Part shown: positions 24,545-33,649 of the stretch, piece after piece
Layout of the letters: each line of letters begins with the position of its first letter
Numbering within the stretch: the first letter of the stretch is position 1
NCBI RefSeq assembly: GCF_900168005.1
Contig: NZ_FUYP01000027.1
Span: forward strand, 1 to 48,857
DNA: 48,857 nt
Direction of reading: 5' to 3'
Origin: Sphingopyxis flava
GTDB taxonomy: Bacteria; Pseudomonadota; Alphaproteobacteria; Sphingomonadales; Sphingomonadaceae
Position numbers and translations under genes: made by a program
The notes under the pieces: model-generated
Database searches by the model: none
What the model was told of the DNA's origin: nothing
Seen by the model: only the letters and a program-made list of their open reading frames with translations

Positions 24545-24569
24545 TCCCCCTCGATAGTCCGGCTGACCC

Positions 24570-26537
24570 CTAGGGCACAACTATATTGAAGCGCGGGTCG
24601 GCGCGCGGGTGGAGCGCGAACCATGAGAGGAATGCCGCGCGGTCGCCTTCGATGCGGATAGCGCCCGACTGCATCAGTGCGGGAAATTGCGTCTGCCCCA
24701 TCATGACGTCGTCGAGCGTCCTTCGGGTGATCGTGATCGTCGCGGTGGGCGCGGCATCGGTGACGCCGTAGCGCGGGAACTCGACCCCGCCCTCCACGAC
24801 CACGGCGACCGCTTCCTTGCTATCGGGGAGCAGGAACTGGAACACGCCCTTCAGTCCCGCGCCGCTCGCGGCGTCGAAGCGCGTTGCAAGCGCGTCGAAG
24901 AAGACCATGGTGGGGATCGCGCTCACAAAGCTGCGGCTCTGACCGTTGCTCGACGAGGCGGCGATCTCGGCGCCGCGCAGACTGGCGGCGGCGGCGAGAT
25001 AATAATTGCGCCACGCCCCCGATTCCGCCTGATAGCCGAGCTGATCATAGGCAGAGGCGAGTGCGCTGCGCGCCGCAACATTGGCAGGCTCGGCGAAAAC
25101 GAGCTTGTTCAAAAGCTCGGCTGCCCAGCGATAATCTCCCGACGCGATCGCCTCTTCGCCCGCGGCGAGCAGCTTGGCGGCGCCGCCTGCAAGGGCGACA
25201 TATTTGAGTGCTGATTGTTCGGGCGGCAACGGGTTGAAATTGGCCGGGTTGCCATCCCACCAGCCGAAATAGCGCTGATAGGTTGCCTTCATGCCGTGAT
25301 TGAGCGTGCCATAATAGCTGCGGGTCGAGAAATCCGCGGCCTGCACCGGGGCTTCGGCCGTCTGGTCGGCGAGCTCATGCAGCGTAGCGCCCCGGTTGGC
25401 GAGAAACAGGGTGCGATCATGGACGTAGCGATAGGCGCCGCGCTGGTTCGCCAGGAGGCGGCTTACCTCGCCCGCACCCCAGGTCGGCCAATGATGCGAT
25501 GCCATCGCAACCTCGGCCGACCCGCCCCATTTGAGCAGCATCGCGTCGATGACCTTCGACCAGTGAAGCGCATCGCGCACCTGCGCCCCGCGCAAGGTCA
25601 GGATATTGTGCAGATTATGGGTGACCACTTCGGTCGTGTGCAGTGCCTTGTAGGCGGGAATGTAGAAGACGAATTCGGAGGGCGCCTCGGTCCCGCCCGC
25701 GTCGAGAAAGTCGAAGACGAGCCCGTCGATGGTCAGTTTCGCCCCCTTGGGGGGCACCGTTTCGGTCGGCTCCATATAGCCGATCGTCCCCGTCGAAAGC
25801 TTGGGGCCGAGCCCCGTGTCGACCTGCCCCGTCGGCCCCGGTGCGAGGATCGCGCCGAACATGTAGAGCGCCCGCCGCCCCATCGCGCCGCCCGCGAGGA
25901 CATTCTCTGCAGTAGCTTCTTCTGAAAAGCCGTGCGGGGCGATAATGCGGATCTTCTCTCTCGCGACCTGCTCTTTGGAGACTATGCCGCCGACGCCGCC
26001 AAAATGGTCGCTGTGGCTGTGGCTGAAGATCACCGCCTTGATCGGCCGCTTGCCTGACTTGGCCTCGACCGTGTCGGCGAAGAGCGTCCACCCTGCCGCC
26101 GCGGTCTCTTCGGACAAGAGGGGGTCGACGATGATCCAGCCGCTTTTGCCGCGGATGATCGTCATCACCGAAATATCATAGCCGCGGACCTGCCAGATCT
26201 TGCCTGGCACCACCTCAAAGAGCCCATGGACCGCGTTGAGCCGCGCCTGCCGCCACAGCGACGGATTGACCGTGTCGGGCGCTTTTTGCGCGTTCAAGAA
26301 AGCATAGGCCCTGCGGTCCCAGACGATCTGGCCGTCCTTGCCGGTGATCAGCCCGCCCGCGATCTCGGCGAGCTTGCCGCGCTCAGCGTTCTTGAAATCC
26401 TCCTGGTCGTCCAGCGGCAGCCGCTCGGCAAGCTCGGCCTGCGCCGCGCGCGTCGCAGCGGATGCCGCATCTTGCGCCCTGACGTCCGGACCCGCCAGCA
26501 GCACCGGAAGCGCCATCGCCATCCACGCCTGTTTCAT
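24570..26537 (-). CDS. Alkyl/aryl sulfatase (metallo-beta-lactamase fold, SdsA1/YjcS type)
   Basis: A 655-residue exported enzyme that hydrolyses alkyl sulfate esters such as sodium dodecyl sulfate to alcohols and sulfate. The signal peptide ends near GPDVRAQD. The dinuclear zinc site HxHxDH is seen in FSHSHSDHFGG. Further family landmarks are LDAGGTEAPSEFVFYIP, LHTTEVVTHNLHNILTLRGA, ASHHWPTWG, the dimerisation helix region and the C-terminal SCP2-like domain (FQFLLPDSKEAVAVVVEGGV). The full length is typical of the family. It stands beside the PH-domain operon, separated by 25 bases, but reads in the same direction and could be the first gene. Confidence 0.92.
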   Translation of the reverse strand: MKQAWMAMALPVLLAGPDVRAQDAASAATRAAQAELAERLPLDDQEDFKNAERGKLAEIAGGLITGKDGQIVWDRRAYAFLNAQKAPDTVNPSLWRQARLNAVHGLFEVVPGKIWQVRGYDISVMTIIRGKSGWIIVDPLLSEETAAAGWTLFADTVEAKSGKRPIKAVIFSHSHSDHFGGVGGIVSKEQVAREKIRIIAPHGFSEEATAENVLAGGAMGRRALYMFGAILAPGPTGQVDTGLGPKLSTGTIGYMEPTETVPPKGAKLTIDGLVFDFLDAGGTEAPSEFVFYIPAYKALHTTEVVTHNLHNILTLRGAQVRDALHWSKVIDAMLLKWGGSAEVAMASHHWPTWGAGEVSRLLANQRGAYRYVHDRTLFLANRGATLHELADQTAEAPVQAADFSTRSYYGTLNHGMKATYQRYFGWWDGNPANFNPLPPEQSALKYVALAGGAAKLLAAGEEAIASGDYRWAAELLNKLVFAEPANVAARSALASAYDQLGYQAESGAWRNYYLAAAASLRGAEIAASSSNGQSRSFVSAIPTMVFFDALATRFDAASGAGLKGVFQFLLPDSKEAVAVVVEGGVEFPRYGVTDAAPTATITITRRTLDDVMMGQTQFPALMQSGAIRIEGDRAAFLSWFALHPRADPRFNIVVP

Positions 26538-26611
26538 CGCATTCCCTCCCTCGTGCCGAACGGCTTGCGCCCCGGGCCGGGGCTTGGCAAGCGGGCAGCT
26601 TAGGGAAGGCG

Positions 26612-27100
26612 ATGGCGGCAGACTGCAAACTCCTTATCATTTGGCACAGCCGTACCGGGGGCAGCGAGGCGCTCGCCCGTGCGGCAGCAGAAGGCGCGGG
26701 CGATGCGGGCGTGCTGATGGCGGCGGACGCCGCCGCACCCGCCGACCTGCTCGCGGCCACCGGCTATCTCTTCGTCGGCCCTGAAAATCTTGCTGCGCTA
26801 TCGGGCGCGATGAAGGAGATGTTCGACCGCTGCTATTATCCCTGTCTCGGCCGGATCGAGGGCCGCCCCTATGCGACGATCATATGCGCGGGGTCGGACG
26901 GGGAGAGCGCTCAGCGCCAGCTCGACCGCATCGCGACGGGTTGGCGGCTGAGGCGCGTCGCCGAACCGGTGATCGTCAACACCTCCGCGCAGACAGCTGA
27001 CGCGATCCTCGCCCCCAAGACGATTCCCCCAGTCCGCCTCGCCGAAGCGCGCGCGCTGGGCGCGGCCCTGGCCGAGGGGCTGGACGCGGGAATTTTTTAA
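26612..27100 (+). CDS. Flavodoxin-like / NAD(P)H-dependent FMN oxidoreductase family protein
   Basis: A 162-residue soluble flavoprotein candidate. The N-terminal phosphate-binding strand-loop is LLIIWHSRTGGSEALARAAA, followed by GYLFVGPENLAALSGAMKEM in the flavodoxin-reductase pattern and TIICAGSDGESAQRQLDRIA. This fits the flavodoxin/NADPH-dependent FMN reductase fold. The redox partner is unknown. The start at 26612 follows AGGGAAGGCG. It is divergent from the alkyl sulfatase gene. Confidence 0.75.
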   Translation: MAADCKLLIIWHSRTGGSEALARAAAEGAGDAGVLMAADAAAPADLLAATGYLFVGPENLAALSGAMKEMFDRCYYPCLGRIEGRPYATIICAGSDGESAQRQLDRIATGWRLRRVAEPVIVNTSAQTADAILAPKTIPPVRLAEARALGAALAEGLDAGIF

Positions 27101-27136
27101 GCGGCGCGCTCAGACGCCTCTTGCGCGGCACAGGGC

Positions 27137-28108
27137 TCAGCCGATGCGGTGCTCGCCCCTCACCCAGCGCACGGTCCCCGACGAGGCGCGCATGACCACG
27201 CTTTCGGTGGTAAGGATGCCGCCGCGGCGATGCTTGACCCCGCGCAGCAACGATCCGTCGGTGACGCCGGTCGCGGCGAATATGACGTCGCCCTTGGCGA
27301 GGTCTTCAAGGTCATAGACGCGGTCGAGATCCTCGATGCCCCATTTCTTCGCGCGCAGCCGTTCATCATCGTTGCGGAAGATCAGGCGGCCCTTGAACTG
27401 ACCGCCGACGCAGCGCAGCGCTGCCGCGGCGAGCACACCCTCGGGTGCGCCGCCTGATCCCATATAGATGTCGATATTGGTTTCAGGGTTGGTTGTCGCG
27501 ATCACGCCCGCAACGTCGCCATCGGGGATCAGCGCGACGCCGCACCCGATTGCGCGCAGCTCGGCGATGATGCCCTCGTGGCGGGGGCGGTCGAGCACGC
27601 AGACGATGATATCCTGCGGCGACACGCCTTTCTCACGCGCGACCGCCTCGACATTCTCGCGCACGCTATTGCTGAAATTCACGATGTCGGGCGAATAGCC
27701 CGGCCCGACCGCCAGCTTGTCCATATAGACATCGGGAGCGTTGAGCAGGCAGCCCTCCTCTGCGATCGCGAGCACCGCGAGCGCGTTCGGGCCAGCCTTG
27801 GCGGTGATCGTCGTACCTTCGAGCGGGTCGAGGGCAATGTCGATCTTGGGGCCCTTGCCGGGCGCATTGCCGACCTTCTCGCCAATATAGAGCATCGGCG
27901 CCTCGTCGCGCTCGCCCTCGCCGATGACGACGGTGCCATCCATGTAAAGGTCGTTGAAGGCGGCGCGCATCGCCTCGACGGCAGCGGCGTCGGCGGCTTT
28001 CTCGTCCCCGCGTCCGATCAGCTTGGCAGCGGCGATCGCCGCGGCTTCGGTGACGCGCACCATTTCGAGCACGAGCACCCGGTCGAGGTTGCTGCCGCTT
28101 ATCGTCAT
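27137..28108 (-). CDS. glpX: Fructose-1,6-bisphosphatase class II
   Basis: A 323-residue gluconeogenic enzyme that converts fructose-1,6-bisphosphate to fructose-6-phosphate with Mn or Mg. Recognisable features are GTVVIGEGERDEAPMLYIGE, the metal-site IALDPLEGTTITAKAG and AVGPGYSPDIVNFS, and the C-terminal GGILTTESVVMRASSGTVRW. The start MTISGSNLDRVLVLEMVRV is standard. Longer in-frame reading upstream is rejected as a shadow of neighbouring sequence. In sphingomonads glpX usually follows hom, as it nearly does here. Confidence 0.95.
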   Translation of the reverse strand: MTISGSNLDRVLVLEMVRVTEAAAIAAAKLIGRGDEKAADAAAVEAMRAAFNDLYMDGTVVIGEGERDEAPMLYIGEKVGNAPGKGPKIDIALDPLEGTTITAKAGPNALAVLAIAEEGCLLNAPDVYMDKLAVGPGYSPDIVNFSNSVRENVEAVAREKGVSPQDIIVCVLDRPRHEGIIAELRAIGCGVALIPDGDVAGVIATTNPETNIDIYMGSGGAPEGVLAAAALRCVGGQFKGRLIFRNDDERLRAKKWGIEDLDRVYDLEDLAKGDVIFAATGVTDGSLLRGVKHRRGGILTTESVVMRASSGTVRWVRGEHRIG

Positions 28109-28165
28109 CCCTGGTCTCCAATTCCCTGTTGTCTTGCCGCGCCCGTCGGGCATGGTGCGCGCCAT

Positions 28166-28630
28166 ATGGCCCACCGCCGCGCTTGTCGAGAATGCATCGC
28201 CCGACTGGGCACCGCTTTGGGTGCGCTGTGCTTTGCGAGCGTGACGGCACCACAGGCCGGTGCGCTCGCCGCCGAGGAGCCGGCGGCCAATGCTGATGCC
28301 GCAATCGCCAATACGCAGGCGCTCGTCGACCCGATCCGGCGCTGCAAGCCCGCCGAGAGCGATGAGATTGTCGTTTGCGGCAGCGACACCGAGCGCTACC
28401 GGCTGCCCCCCGAATTGCGGGCAATCGCCAACGAGGGCCGCGAAGCGCCACCCAAACTGCCGCGCGCCGAAGCGAAGGCGATGAGCCTCGACAGGCTGCC
28501 TTATAACTGGGCCACCATCGGTGGACGCTATCCGCCTGGCCCTGAATATAATGCCCTCTATGAACTGATGAAGCGCCGCACCGACCCCGAAGCGGACGGG
28601 TCTGCGCCGCCCGGGGAAGGGGAGCCCTAG
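28166..28630 (+). CDS. Conserved sphingomonad-type exported hypothetical protein
   Basis: About 154 residues, with an N-terminal signal-like segment (MAHRRACRECIARLGTALGA then LCFASVTAPQAGALA). The mature part has RRCKPAESDEIVVCGSDTER then YRLPPELRAIAN, a pattern I recall in short exported proteins of sphingomonads: two cysteines flanking EIVV, followed by a YRLP segment. Function unknown. It is antiparallel between hom and glpX, with 57 bases to the glpX start. Start at 28166 has weak ribosome support. Confidence 0.6.
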   Translation: MAHRRACRECIARLGTALGALCFASVTAPQAGALAAEEPAANADAAIANTQALVDPIRRCKPAESDEIVVCGSDTERYRLPPELRAIANEGREAPPKLPRAEAKAMSLDRLPYNWATIGGRYPPGPEYNALYELMKRRTDPEADGSAPPGEGEP

Positions 28631-28810
28631 GCGAAGACCTTGGAGACGGCGGCAATCGCCGGCGCCCGTGCGCAGACTGAAGATCGGCTCGCCCGACAGC
28701 AGCAGGAACGGGATGATGACGCCGGGCACCACATAGGCCGCCAGCGCGCTCTTATGCTCAAGCGCAAAGGCGTGCGCGGCGGCGGGACCTCGACCAATGT
28801 CGATGTCCAT
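28627..28810 (-). pseudogene. Possible frame-disrupted small membrane protein gene between hom and glpX
   Basis: From ATG 28810 the minus strand reads MDIDIGRGPAAAHAFALEHK and then SALAAYVVPGVIIPFLLLSG, a plausible membrane segment. The frame then runs into neighbours, but a one-base shift would end it cleanly at TAG 28627-28629. It is either a small gene with a frameshift or chance sequence. It is downstream of hom on the same strand. Confidence 0.2.
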
Positions 28811-28870
28811 GATGCGACCTGCCCCTCGCTTCCCGGTCAAGGGGGCAGGGGCGGCGGCGAAACAAGCTCC

Positions 28871-30199
28871 TCAGAGCGCGAGGATTGGCATATGCATCGG
28901 CTCGCCCACGACATGGTCCGACGCGGCGAGCGCGGCGAGCGCCGCGTGGATCGCGCGCGCGGGACCTTCGTGAGTGACGAGCGCGATCAAGACGCCGCCG
29001 CCCGCCTCGTCGCCGCGCTGGATGAAGCTTTCGATCGAAACGCCTGCATCGCGCATCGCTGTCGCGATTTCGGCGAGCACGCCGATACGGTCCTCGACGA
29101 TCAGGCGGACATAATGTTTGCCGACCCGCGCCCCCGGGTCGGCGACGGGCGCCTCATCGAGCGCGCTGACGGGCATCGCAAAGGCGGGGCCATATTCGTC
29201 GCGCGCTATGTCGATAATATCGGCAACGATCGCCGAGGCCGTCGGTCCCGCGCCCGCACCCGCGCCCTCGAAGAAGAGACGGCCGACGAAATTGCCCTCG
29301 GCGACCACGGCGTTGAGCGCGCCGGGCACATATGCGAGCGGATGGTCGGCGGGAACGAGGCAGGGTTGGACATGCTGGTAGAGTGCGCCGCCTTTCGCAG
29401 GATCGCGTTCGGCCATGCCGATCAGGCGGACGCGGTGACCCAGCGCCTCGGCTTCGCGGATGTCGGCCGCGATGAGGTCGCGGATGCCCGTCGCGGCGAC
29501 GGCGCCGATGTCGAGCCGCGTTCCGAAGCAGAGCGCGGCGAGAATCGACAGCTTGTGCGCAGCGTCGACACCGTCGACGTCGAACGTCGGGTCGGCCTCG
29601 GCATAGCCCTCGGCCTGCGCGGCGGCGAGCGCATCGGCAAAGCTTGCTCCTTCGCGCTCCATCAGGGTGAGGATATAATTGCAGGTGCCATTGAGGATGC
29701 CGTAGACGCGCGCGATCTCGTTGGCGGAGGCACCCTCGCGGATCGCCTTGATGACCGGGATGCCGCCGGCGACCGCGGCTTCATATTTCAGCGGCGTGTC
29801 CTTTTCCTCGGCGAGACGGGCAAGGTCGATACCATGATGCGCGATCATCGCCTTGTTCGCCGTGACCAGCGCCTTGCCTGCGCCAAGCGCCTGCCGCGCG
29901 AGGGTCAGCGCAGGACCGTCGGCGCCGCCGACCATTTCGACGACGACATCGATATCGTCGGCCGCGACCAGCGCGCCCATGTCGTCTTCCCAGCGATAGG
30001 CCGACAGGTCGACGCCGCGATCCTTGTGACGGTCGCGCGCGGAGAGGGCGACGATTTCGATCGGCCGGCCGGCGCGGCGCGCGATCAGTTCGCGATTTGC
30101 CTCAAGCAGCCGCACGACGCCACCGCCGACGACGCCGATCCCGGCGAGCGCGACCCGCAGCGGCGGGCGGGGTGTGGTGGGGGTGGGCGATGGCGACAT
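28871..30199 (-). CDS. hom: Homoserine dehydrogenase
   Basis: A 442-residue enzyme reducing aspartate semialdehyde to homoserine, the branch point to threonine and methionine. The NAD(P) motif is VALAGIGVVGGGVVRLLEAN. The substrate site includes NKAMIAHHG, GGIPVIKAIREG and GTCNYILTLM. The C-terminal ACT domain (RLIVEDRIGVLAEIATAMRD, about 370-440) suggests feedback control by an amino acid, threonine in known examples. ATG 30199 is preferred over a longer frame. It is upstream of glpX, with the antiparallel 28166 gene in between. Confidence 0.95.
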   Translation of the reverse strand: MSPSPTPTTPRPPLRVALAGIGVVGGGVVRLLEANRELIARRAGRPIEIVALSARDRHKDRGVDLSAYRWEDDMGALVAADDIDVVVEMVGGADGPALTLARQALGAGKALVTANKAMIAHHGIDLARLAEEKDTPLKYEAAVAGGIPVIKAIREGASANEIARVYGILNGTCNYILTLMEREGASFADALAAAQAEGYAEADPTFDVDGVDAAHKLSILAALCFGTRLDIGAVAATGIRDLIAADIREAEALGHRVRLIGMAERDPAKGGALYQHVQPCLVPADHPLAYVPGALNAVVAEGNFVGRLFFEGAGAGAGPTASAIVADIIDIARDEYGPAFAMPVSALDEAPVADPGARVGKHYVRLIVEDRIGVLAEIATAMRDAGVSIESFIQRGDEAGGGVLIALVTHEGPARAIHAALAALAASDHVVGEPMHMPILAL

Positions 30200-30309
30200 G
30201 CTGGCACTCCGGTTCGGCGAGGCGGGCGGCGCCCGCGGGTGCGAGCGCACCTATCGGCTTTTTAGACGGATACAAGCCCGGCGGGGCTTCGGCGGGGCCA
30301 AGCCAGGCT

Positions 30310-31197
30310 TTACTCCTTGGGGGGCGTGCGCGTCCGGGTACACTCGCCGAGCGCGCCGAGCACGACCGCATAATCGGCAGCCGCTTTTCGCCGGTCCTCG
30401 GCGGGGGTGCCGGCGAGCTTCGAAAGTGGCAGGCTGCGCGGCAGGCCGCAGGCGAGACGATACCAGGCGAGCGTATTGCGTCGGGGCACGCCCGCGCCCT
30501 CGACAATTTCGCCAAAGGCCGCGGCCCAGGTCCGCGACCCGTCCGCGCGGGTGGTGACCACAAGCGAAACCGGCTCGCCGGTTGCGGTTTGGAGGAACAA
30601 TTGGGTTTCCCCCTCCCCGGGGAGCGTCCCGGGAACGTGGAAGCCGTTGGCGATGCCGGTCACCTTGGGCGGCGCACCGGGTTTCACCAGCTCGGTCAGG
30701 ATTGCGCGAAGCTGCGCCTCCGTCGCGGGATCCCAGGGGATCTGGGAATCGGGAGCGACGAGCTGTACGCTGCTCGTGCTTGCGGCGCCCGCCGCGCCGG
30801 CTGCGACAGGGCGAGCGAAGAGCAGGACGGGTTGCTTGCGCTTGAGCTTCGCCGGCTTTCCGTTTGACCCGAGCGGCAGGTCGACGAGATAGGAGATGCG
30901 CTTGGCAAGCGGTCCCGAGCCGCGAATCAGGCTTATAACCTCGGCTTCGACATAGAATCGCGTACTGCCAGCTGCGAGTCCCGGCGCCCGTTCGGGCTTC
31001 AGGACCGTGCTGTCGGCGATGCGCGCGTGCAGCACGATGGGGGCAATCGATGCGAGATCGGCAAGGTCGGCGTAAGTATAAGGGCTCGCGGACCCCGCGC
31101 TGGCCGGCGCGGCAGCCTGCATGGCCGAAACCGTCGAATTCCCGATGGTTAGGACGCTAAGGCTTGCGAGCGCGGCGGGGAGGATCAGGCGTGTCAT
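30310..31197 (-). CDS. Exported hypothetical protein
   Basis: A 295-residue exported protein without a named domain. The signal peptide MTRLILPAALASLSVLTIGN ends near VSAM. The mature part starts with YTYADLADLASIAPIVLHAR, and contains YVEAEVISLIRG and a LKRKQPVLLFARP region, the style of conserved exported proteins in sphingomonads. One Cys pair (LACGL, GECTR) may be disulfide-bonded. GGAAAG precedes ATG 31197. It is divergent from the tonB cluster across 264 bases, where the tonB promoter must lie. Confidence 0.65.
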   Translation of the reverse strand: MTRLILPAALASLSVLTIGNSTVSAMQAAAPASAGSASPYTYADLADLASIAPIVLHARIADSTVLKPERAPGLAAGSTRFYVEAEVISLIRGSGPLAKRISYLVDLPLGSNGKPAKLKRKQPVLLFARPVAAGAAGAASTSSVQLVAPDSQIPWDPATEAQLRAILTELVKPGAPPKVTGIANGFHVPGTLPGEGETQLFLQTATGEPVSLVVTTRADGSRTWAAAFGEIVEGAGVPRRNTLAWYRLACGLPRSLPLSKLAGTPAEDRRKAAADYAVVLGALGECTRTRTPPKE

Positions 31198-31461
31198 CGG
31201 GTCACTTTCCGTCATTGCTAGGGCGCGGTTGAGCGCCGAAACCCCATCATGGGACAGGGCACATTAACCGCTGATAAAGGGTTTGCGAACTTGCCGCCAC
31301 CGCGATAGGACGTGCGGCGAAGCGCCCGGAACAATATAACAGCCGGAAGCTGACCGCCGGGTCTCGCGGAACGCATCGGAAATCATCCGGGCATGTTTGG
31401 CAACCGAACCGTGCGGTATGGATTGGTGTCAGGATGATCTAGCAAGGAGCGTCGTCCCTGA

Positions 31462-32115
31462 ATGGCTTATGGTGATAATGTCGACCCTAAAAACAGGGTA
31501 GTGGCGATTGTCTTGGTTGGTCTGTTTACTGCTGTGCTGGGCTATGGCCTGGTTAACGGTCTGAATATCAGTATCGTCAAGAAAATCGCAGAAAAATTGG
31601 ACGTCGTAGACGTCGAAGAGCCGCCGCCGCCGGAGGAGCCGCCGCCGCCGCCGCCACCGGATAACAAGCTGCCGCCTCCGCCGCCTGTGGTGACGCCGCC
31701 CTCGCCGATTCCCCCGCCGGTGACGACGAATACGGTGCAATCGGTTCCGACGCCGCCCCCGGCGCCGCCGCCACCCGTCTATATTCCGCCGGCGCCGCCG
31801 GCTCCTCCCGCCGTCAATAGATCAGCGCCAGCAAAGCCCAAGGGTTCGCCCGGTCGCTGGGTAACCGACGACGACTATCCGGCGCGCGCGAAGCGCGAGG
31901 AACGCGCGGGAACCACCGGCTTTCGCCTGACGGTCGGCACCGATGGCCGTCCAACGGGCTGTGACGTCACATCTTCCAGCGGTCATTCCGACCTCGACGA
32001 AACGGCGTGCCGTCTGATGATGCGCCGCGCACGTTTCACGCCGCCGCTCGATAGCGATGGCAATCCCACAACGGGTACCTGGTCGAGCCGGTTCACTTGG
32101 AAACTCAACAACTAG
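31462..32115 (+). CDS. tonB: TonB energy transducer
   Basis: A 217-residue periplasm-spanning protein carrying proton-motive energy to TonB-dependent receptors. The N-terminus has one membrane anchor (NRVVAIVLVGLFTAVLGYGL). A very long proline-rich spacer (about 54-120) follows. The C-terminal TonB domain has VTDDDYPARAKREERAGTTG, FRLTVGTDGRPTGCDVTSSS and a last strand SSRFTWKLNN. The AAGGAG site precedes the start. It is first in a tonB-exbB-exbD-exbD operon. Confidence 0.93.
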   Translation: MAYGDNVDPKNRVVAIVLVGLFTAVLGYGLVNGLNISIVKKIAEKLDVVDVEEPPPPEEPPPPPPPDNKLPPPPPVVTPPSPIPPPVTTNTVQSVPTPPPAPPPPVYIPPAPPAPPAVNRSAPAKPKGSPGRWVTDDDYPARAKREERAGTTGFRLTVGTDGRPTGCDVTSSSGHSDLDETACRLMMRRARFTPPLDSDGNPTTGTWSSRFTWKLNN

Positions 32116-32174
32116 GGCTCTTTGCGAGCCCCGCCATTTCAAGACTTTGACTTTTTTGAGAGGGAATAACCTAT

Positions 32175-32981
32175 ATGTTTAATCTGATCGCAAATGCCGC
32201 TGCTGCGGCGGGCAGCCACGATGCGGGGCTGTCCCTCATGCCCGCTTCGATGTGTGTGAAGACCGAAGGTGAGAACCCCTACGGCCTCATCCCCGCGCTG
32301 TGCGAAGGCGGCATTGTCTCGCAGATCACCTTCCTGGTGCTGCTGATCATGTTTGTCGGAACGCTCTACATCCTTTTCACCAAGCTGTTCGAGCAGAACA
32401 AGGTCATTAGCCAGGCCAAGGCGGTCGACGCCAATTTCTGGCGCGCGCCCAGCCTCGCCGATGGCGCTGCGAAGCTCGAGAAGAACAGTGCTTATCGCCA
32501 GGTCGTCGAAGACGGTCTTCGCGCCAGCGAAGAGCATAACAAGCTGACCGACCCTGTCGAAGCTCATGACTGGATGCACGGCACGCTTGAGCGTTCGCAA
32601 AACCACATCAACTCGAAGCTGAACGCGGGTCTCGCCTTCCTCGCGACCGTGGGTTCGACCGCTCCGTTCGTTGGTCTGTTCGGTACGGTTATCGGTATTC
32701 TTCGCGCTCTGGTGAAGATCGGTGCGTCGGGTCAGGCCTCGATCGACACCGTCGCCGGTCCGGTCGGTGAAGCGCTCATCATGACCGCCATCGGTCTGAT
32801 CGTGGCGGTTCCCGCGGTGCTCGCCTTCAACTGGCTCCAGAGCCGCAACAAGTCGATCGCCCGCCGCCTCTCGACCTTCTCGAACGACGTTCTCGGCTCG
32901 ATCATGTCGAACGGCCAGGTTAAGCCGGCTGCTGCCGCTGCGAAGCCGGCTGCTCCGGCCGCAGCGCCGAAGAAGGCCTGA
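32175..32981 (+). CDS. exbB: Biopolymer transport protein ExbB (MotA/TolQ/ExbB proton channel)
   Basis: A 268-residue inner membrane protein that forms the proton channel with ExbD to energise TonB. Three membrane segments are visible: ITFLVLLIMFVGTLYILFTK (about 49-70), LAFLATVGSTAPFVGLFGTV and ALIMTAIGLIVAVPAVLAFN. The central motif GLFGTVIGI is the family hallmark. The C-terminus is Ala/Pro/Lys-rich (AAAKPAAPAAAPKKA). Strong ribosome site (GAGAGGGA). It lies 59 bases after tonB and is followed by a hairpin before exbD. Confidence 0.93.
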   Translation: MFNLIANAAAAAGSHDAGLSLMPASMCVKTEGENPYGLIPALCEGGIVSQITFLVLLIMFVGTLYILFTKLFEQNKVISQAKAVDANFWRAPSLADGAAKLEKNSAYRQVVEDGLRASEEHNKLTDPVEAHDWMHGTLERSQNHINSKLNAGLAFLATVGSTAPFVGLFGTVIGILRALVKIGASGQASIDTVAGPVGEALIMTAIGLIVAVPAVLAFNWLQSRNKSIARRLSTFSNDVLGSIMSNGQVKPAAAAAKPAAPAAAPKKA

Positions 32982-32993
32982 ATTTCCGGGAAA

Positions 32994-33022
32994 GCCGCTC
33001 CGGCTTAAGTCGGCTGGAGCGG
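32994..33022 (+). terminator. Hairpin between exbB and exbD
   Basis: ccgctccggc (32995-33004) pairs with gctggagcgg (33013-33022), a stem of about ten pairs with one G-T. No U-tract follows, so it is probably a mRNA processing or partial termination site rather than a full terminator. Confidence 0.4.
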
Positions 33023-33098
33023 ATTTCCAGGACGGCGCGGCTGCCGGTTGGCACCCCGCCGGGCCATGATGAAAATTTTGTGACAGGATGCTAATCCT

Positions 33099-33617
33099 AT
33101 GGCGATGAGTGTAGGCGACAAGGGCGAAGATGCCCCGATGTCCGACATCAACACGACTCCGCTCGTGGACATTATGCTGGTGCTGCTCATCATCTTCCTC
33201 ATCACGGTTCCCGTGGTGCTGGAGACGGTGAACCTCAAGCTGCCGGCCGTGGTCTTCGAGCCGACGACGACCAAGCCGGAGAATGTGAACCTCTCGGTGC
33301 GTTCGGCGGACACGGACGGGGACGGCGAACCCAATGCTGAAAGCACGGCGTGCGAAGTCTATTGGGGCCAGACGCCGGTCGATTCGCGGCAGCTGCTTGA
33401 AAAGGGCCAGAAGAAGCTTGAGGATCTTCTCGCGCAGATCGGCGGTCCGCAGAATATCACCGAAGATAATTTCCCCGAAGTGCACATCCGCGGCGACATC
33501 AACACGCCGTACCAGTGCATCGGCGGGGTGATCTATACGATGCAATATGCCGGCTTCCAGAAGATCGGGTTCATTTCGGAGCCTGCGCCTGGTTCGGGCA
33601 CGCTGGGCCGCCTCTAG
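33099..33617 (+). CDS. exbD: Biopolymer transport protein ExbD (first of two)
   Basis: A 172-residue single-pass protein pairing with ExbB. The anchor PLVDIMLVLLIIFLITVPVV contains the functional aspartate (Asp in LVDIM). The periplasmic part is longer than usual and has two cysteines (STACEVYWG and PYQCIGG) that could form a disulfide. The start is MAMSVGDKGEDAP. It is followed after 32 bases by a second, shorter exbD. Confidence 0.92.
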   Translation: MAMSVGDKGEDAPMSDINTTPLVDIMLVLLIIFLITVPVVLETVNLKLPAVVFEPTTTKPENVNLSVRSADTDGDGEPNAESTACEVYWGQTPVDSRQLLEKGQKKLEDLLAQIGGPQNITEDNFPEVHIRGDINTPYQCIGGVIYTMQYAGFQKIGFISEPAPGSGTLGRL

Positions 33618-33649
33618 GGTATCGCCCGCTAGATTGAAGGAATAATCCT

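Noticed and set aside
28640..30265. 541-codon plus-strand open frame
   Set aside because: Antisense to hom; the protein is rich in Arg and Asp with no domain, so it is a shadow.
32139..33545. 468-codon minus-strand open frame
   Set aside because: Antisense to exbB and exbD, which have perfect family motifs; the minus peptide is dominated by His, Arg and Asp and shows no domain.
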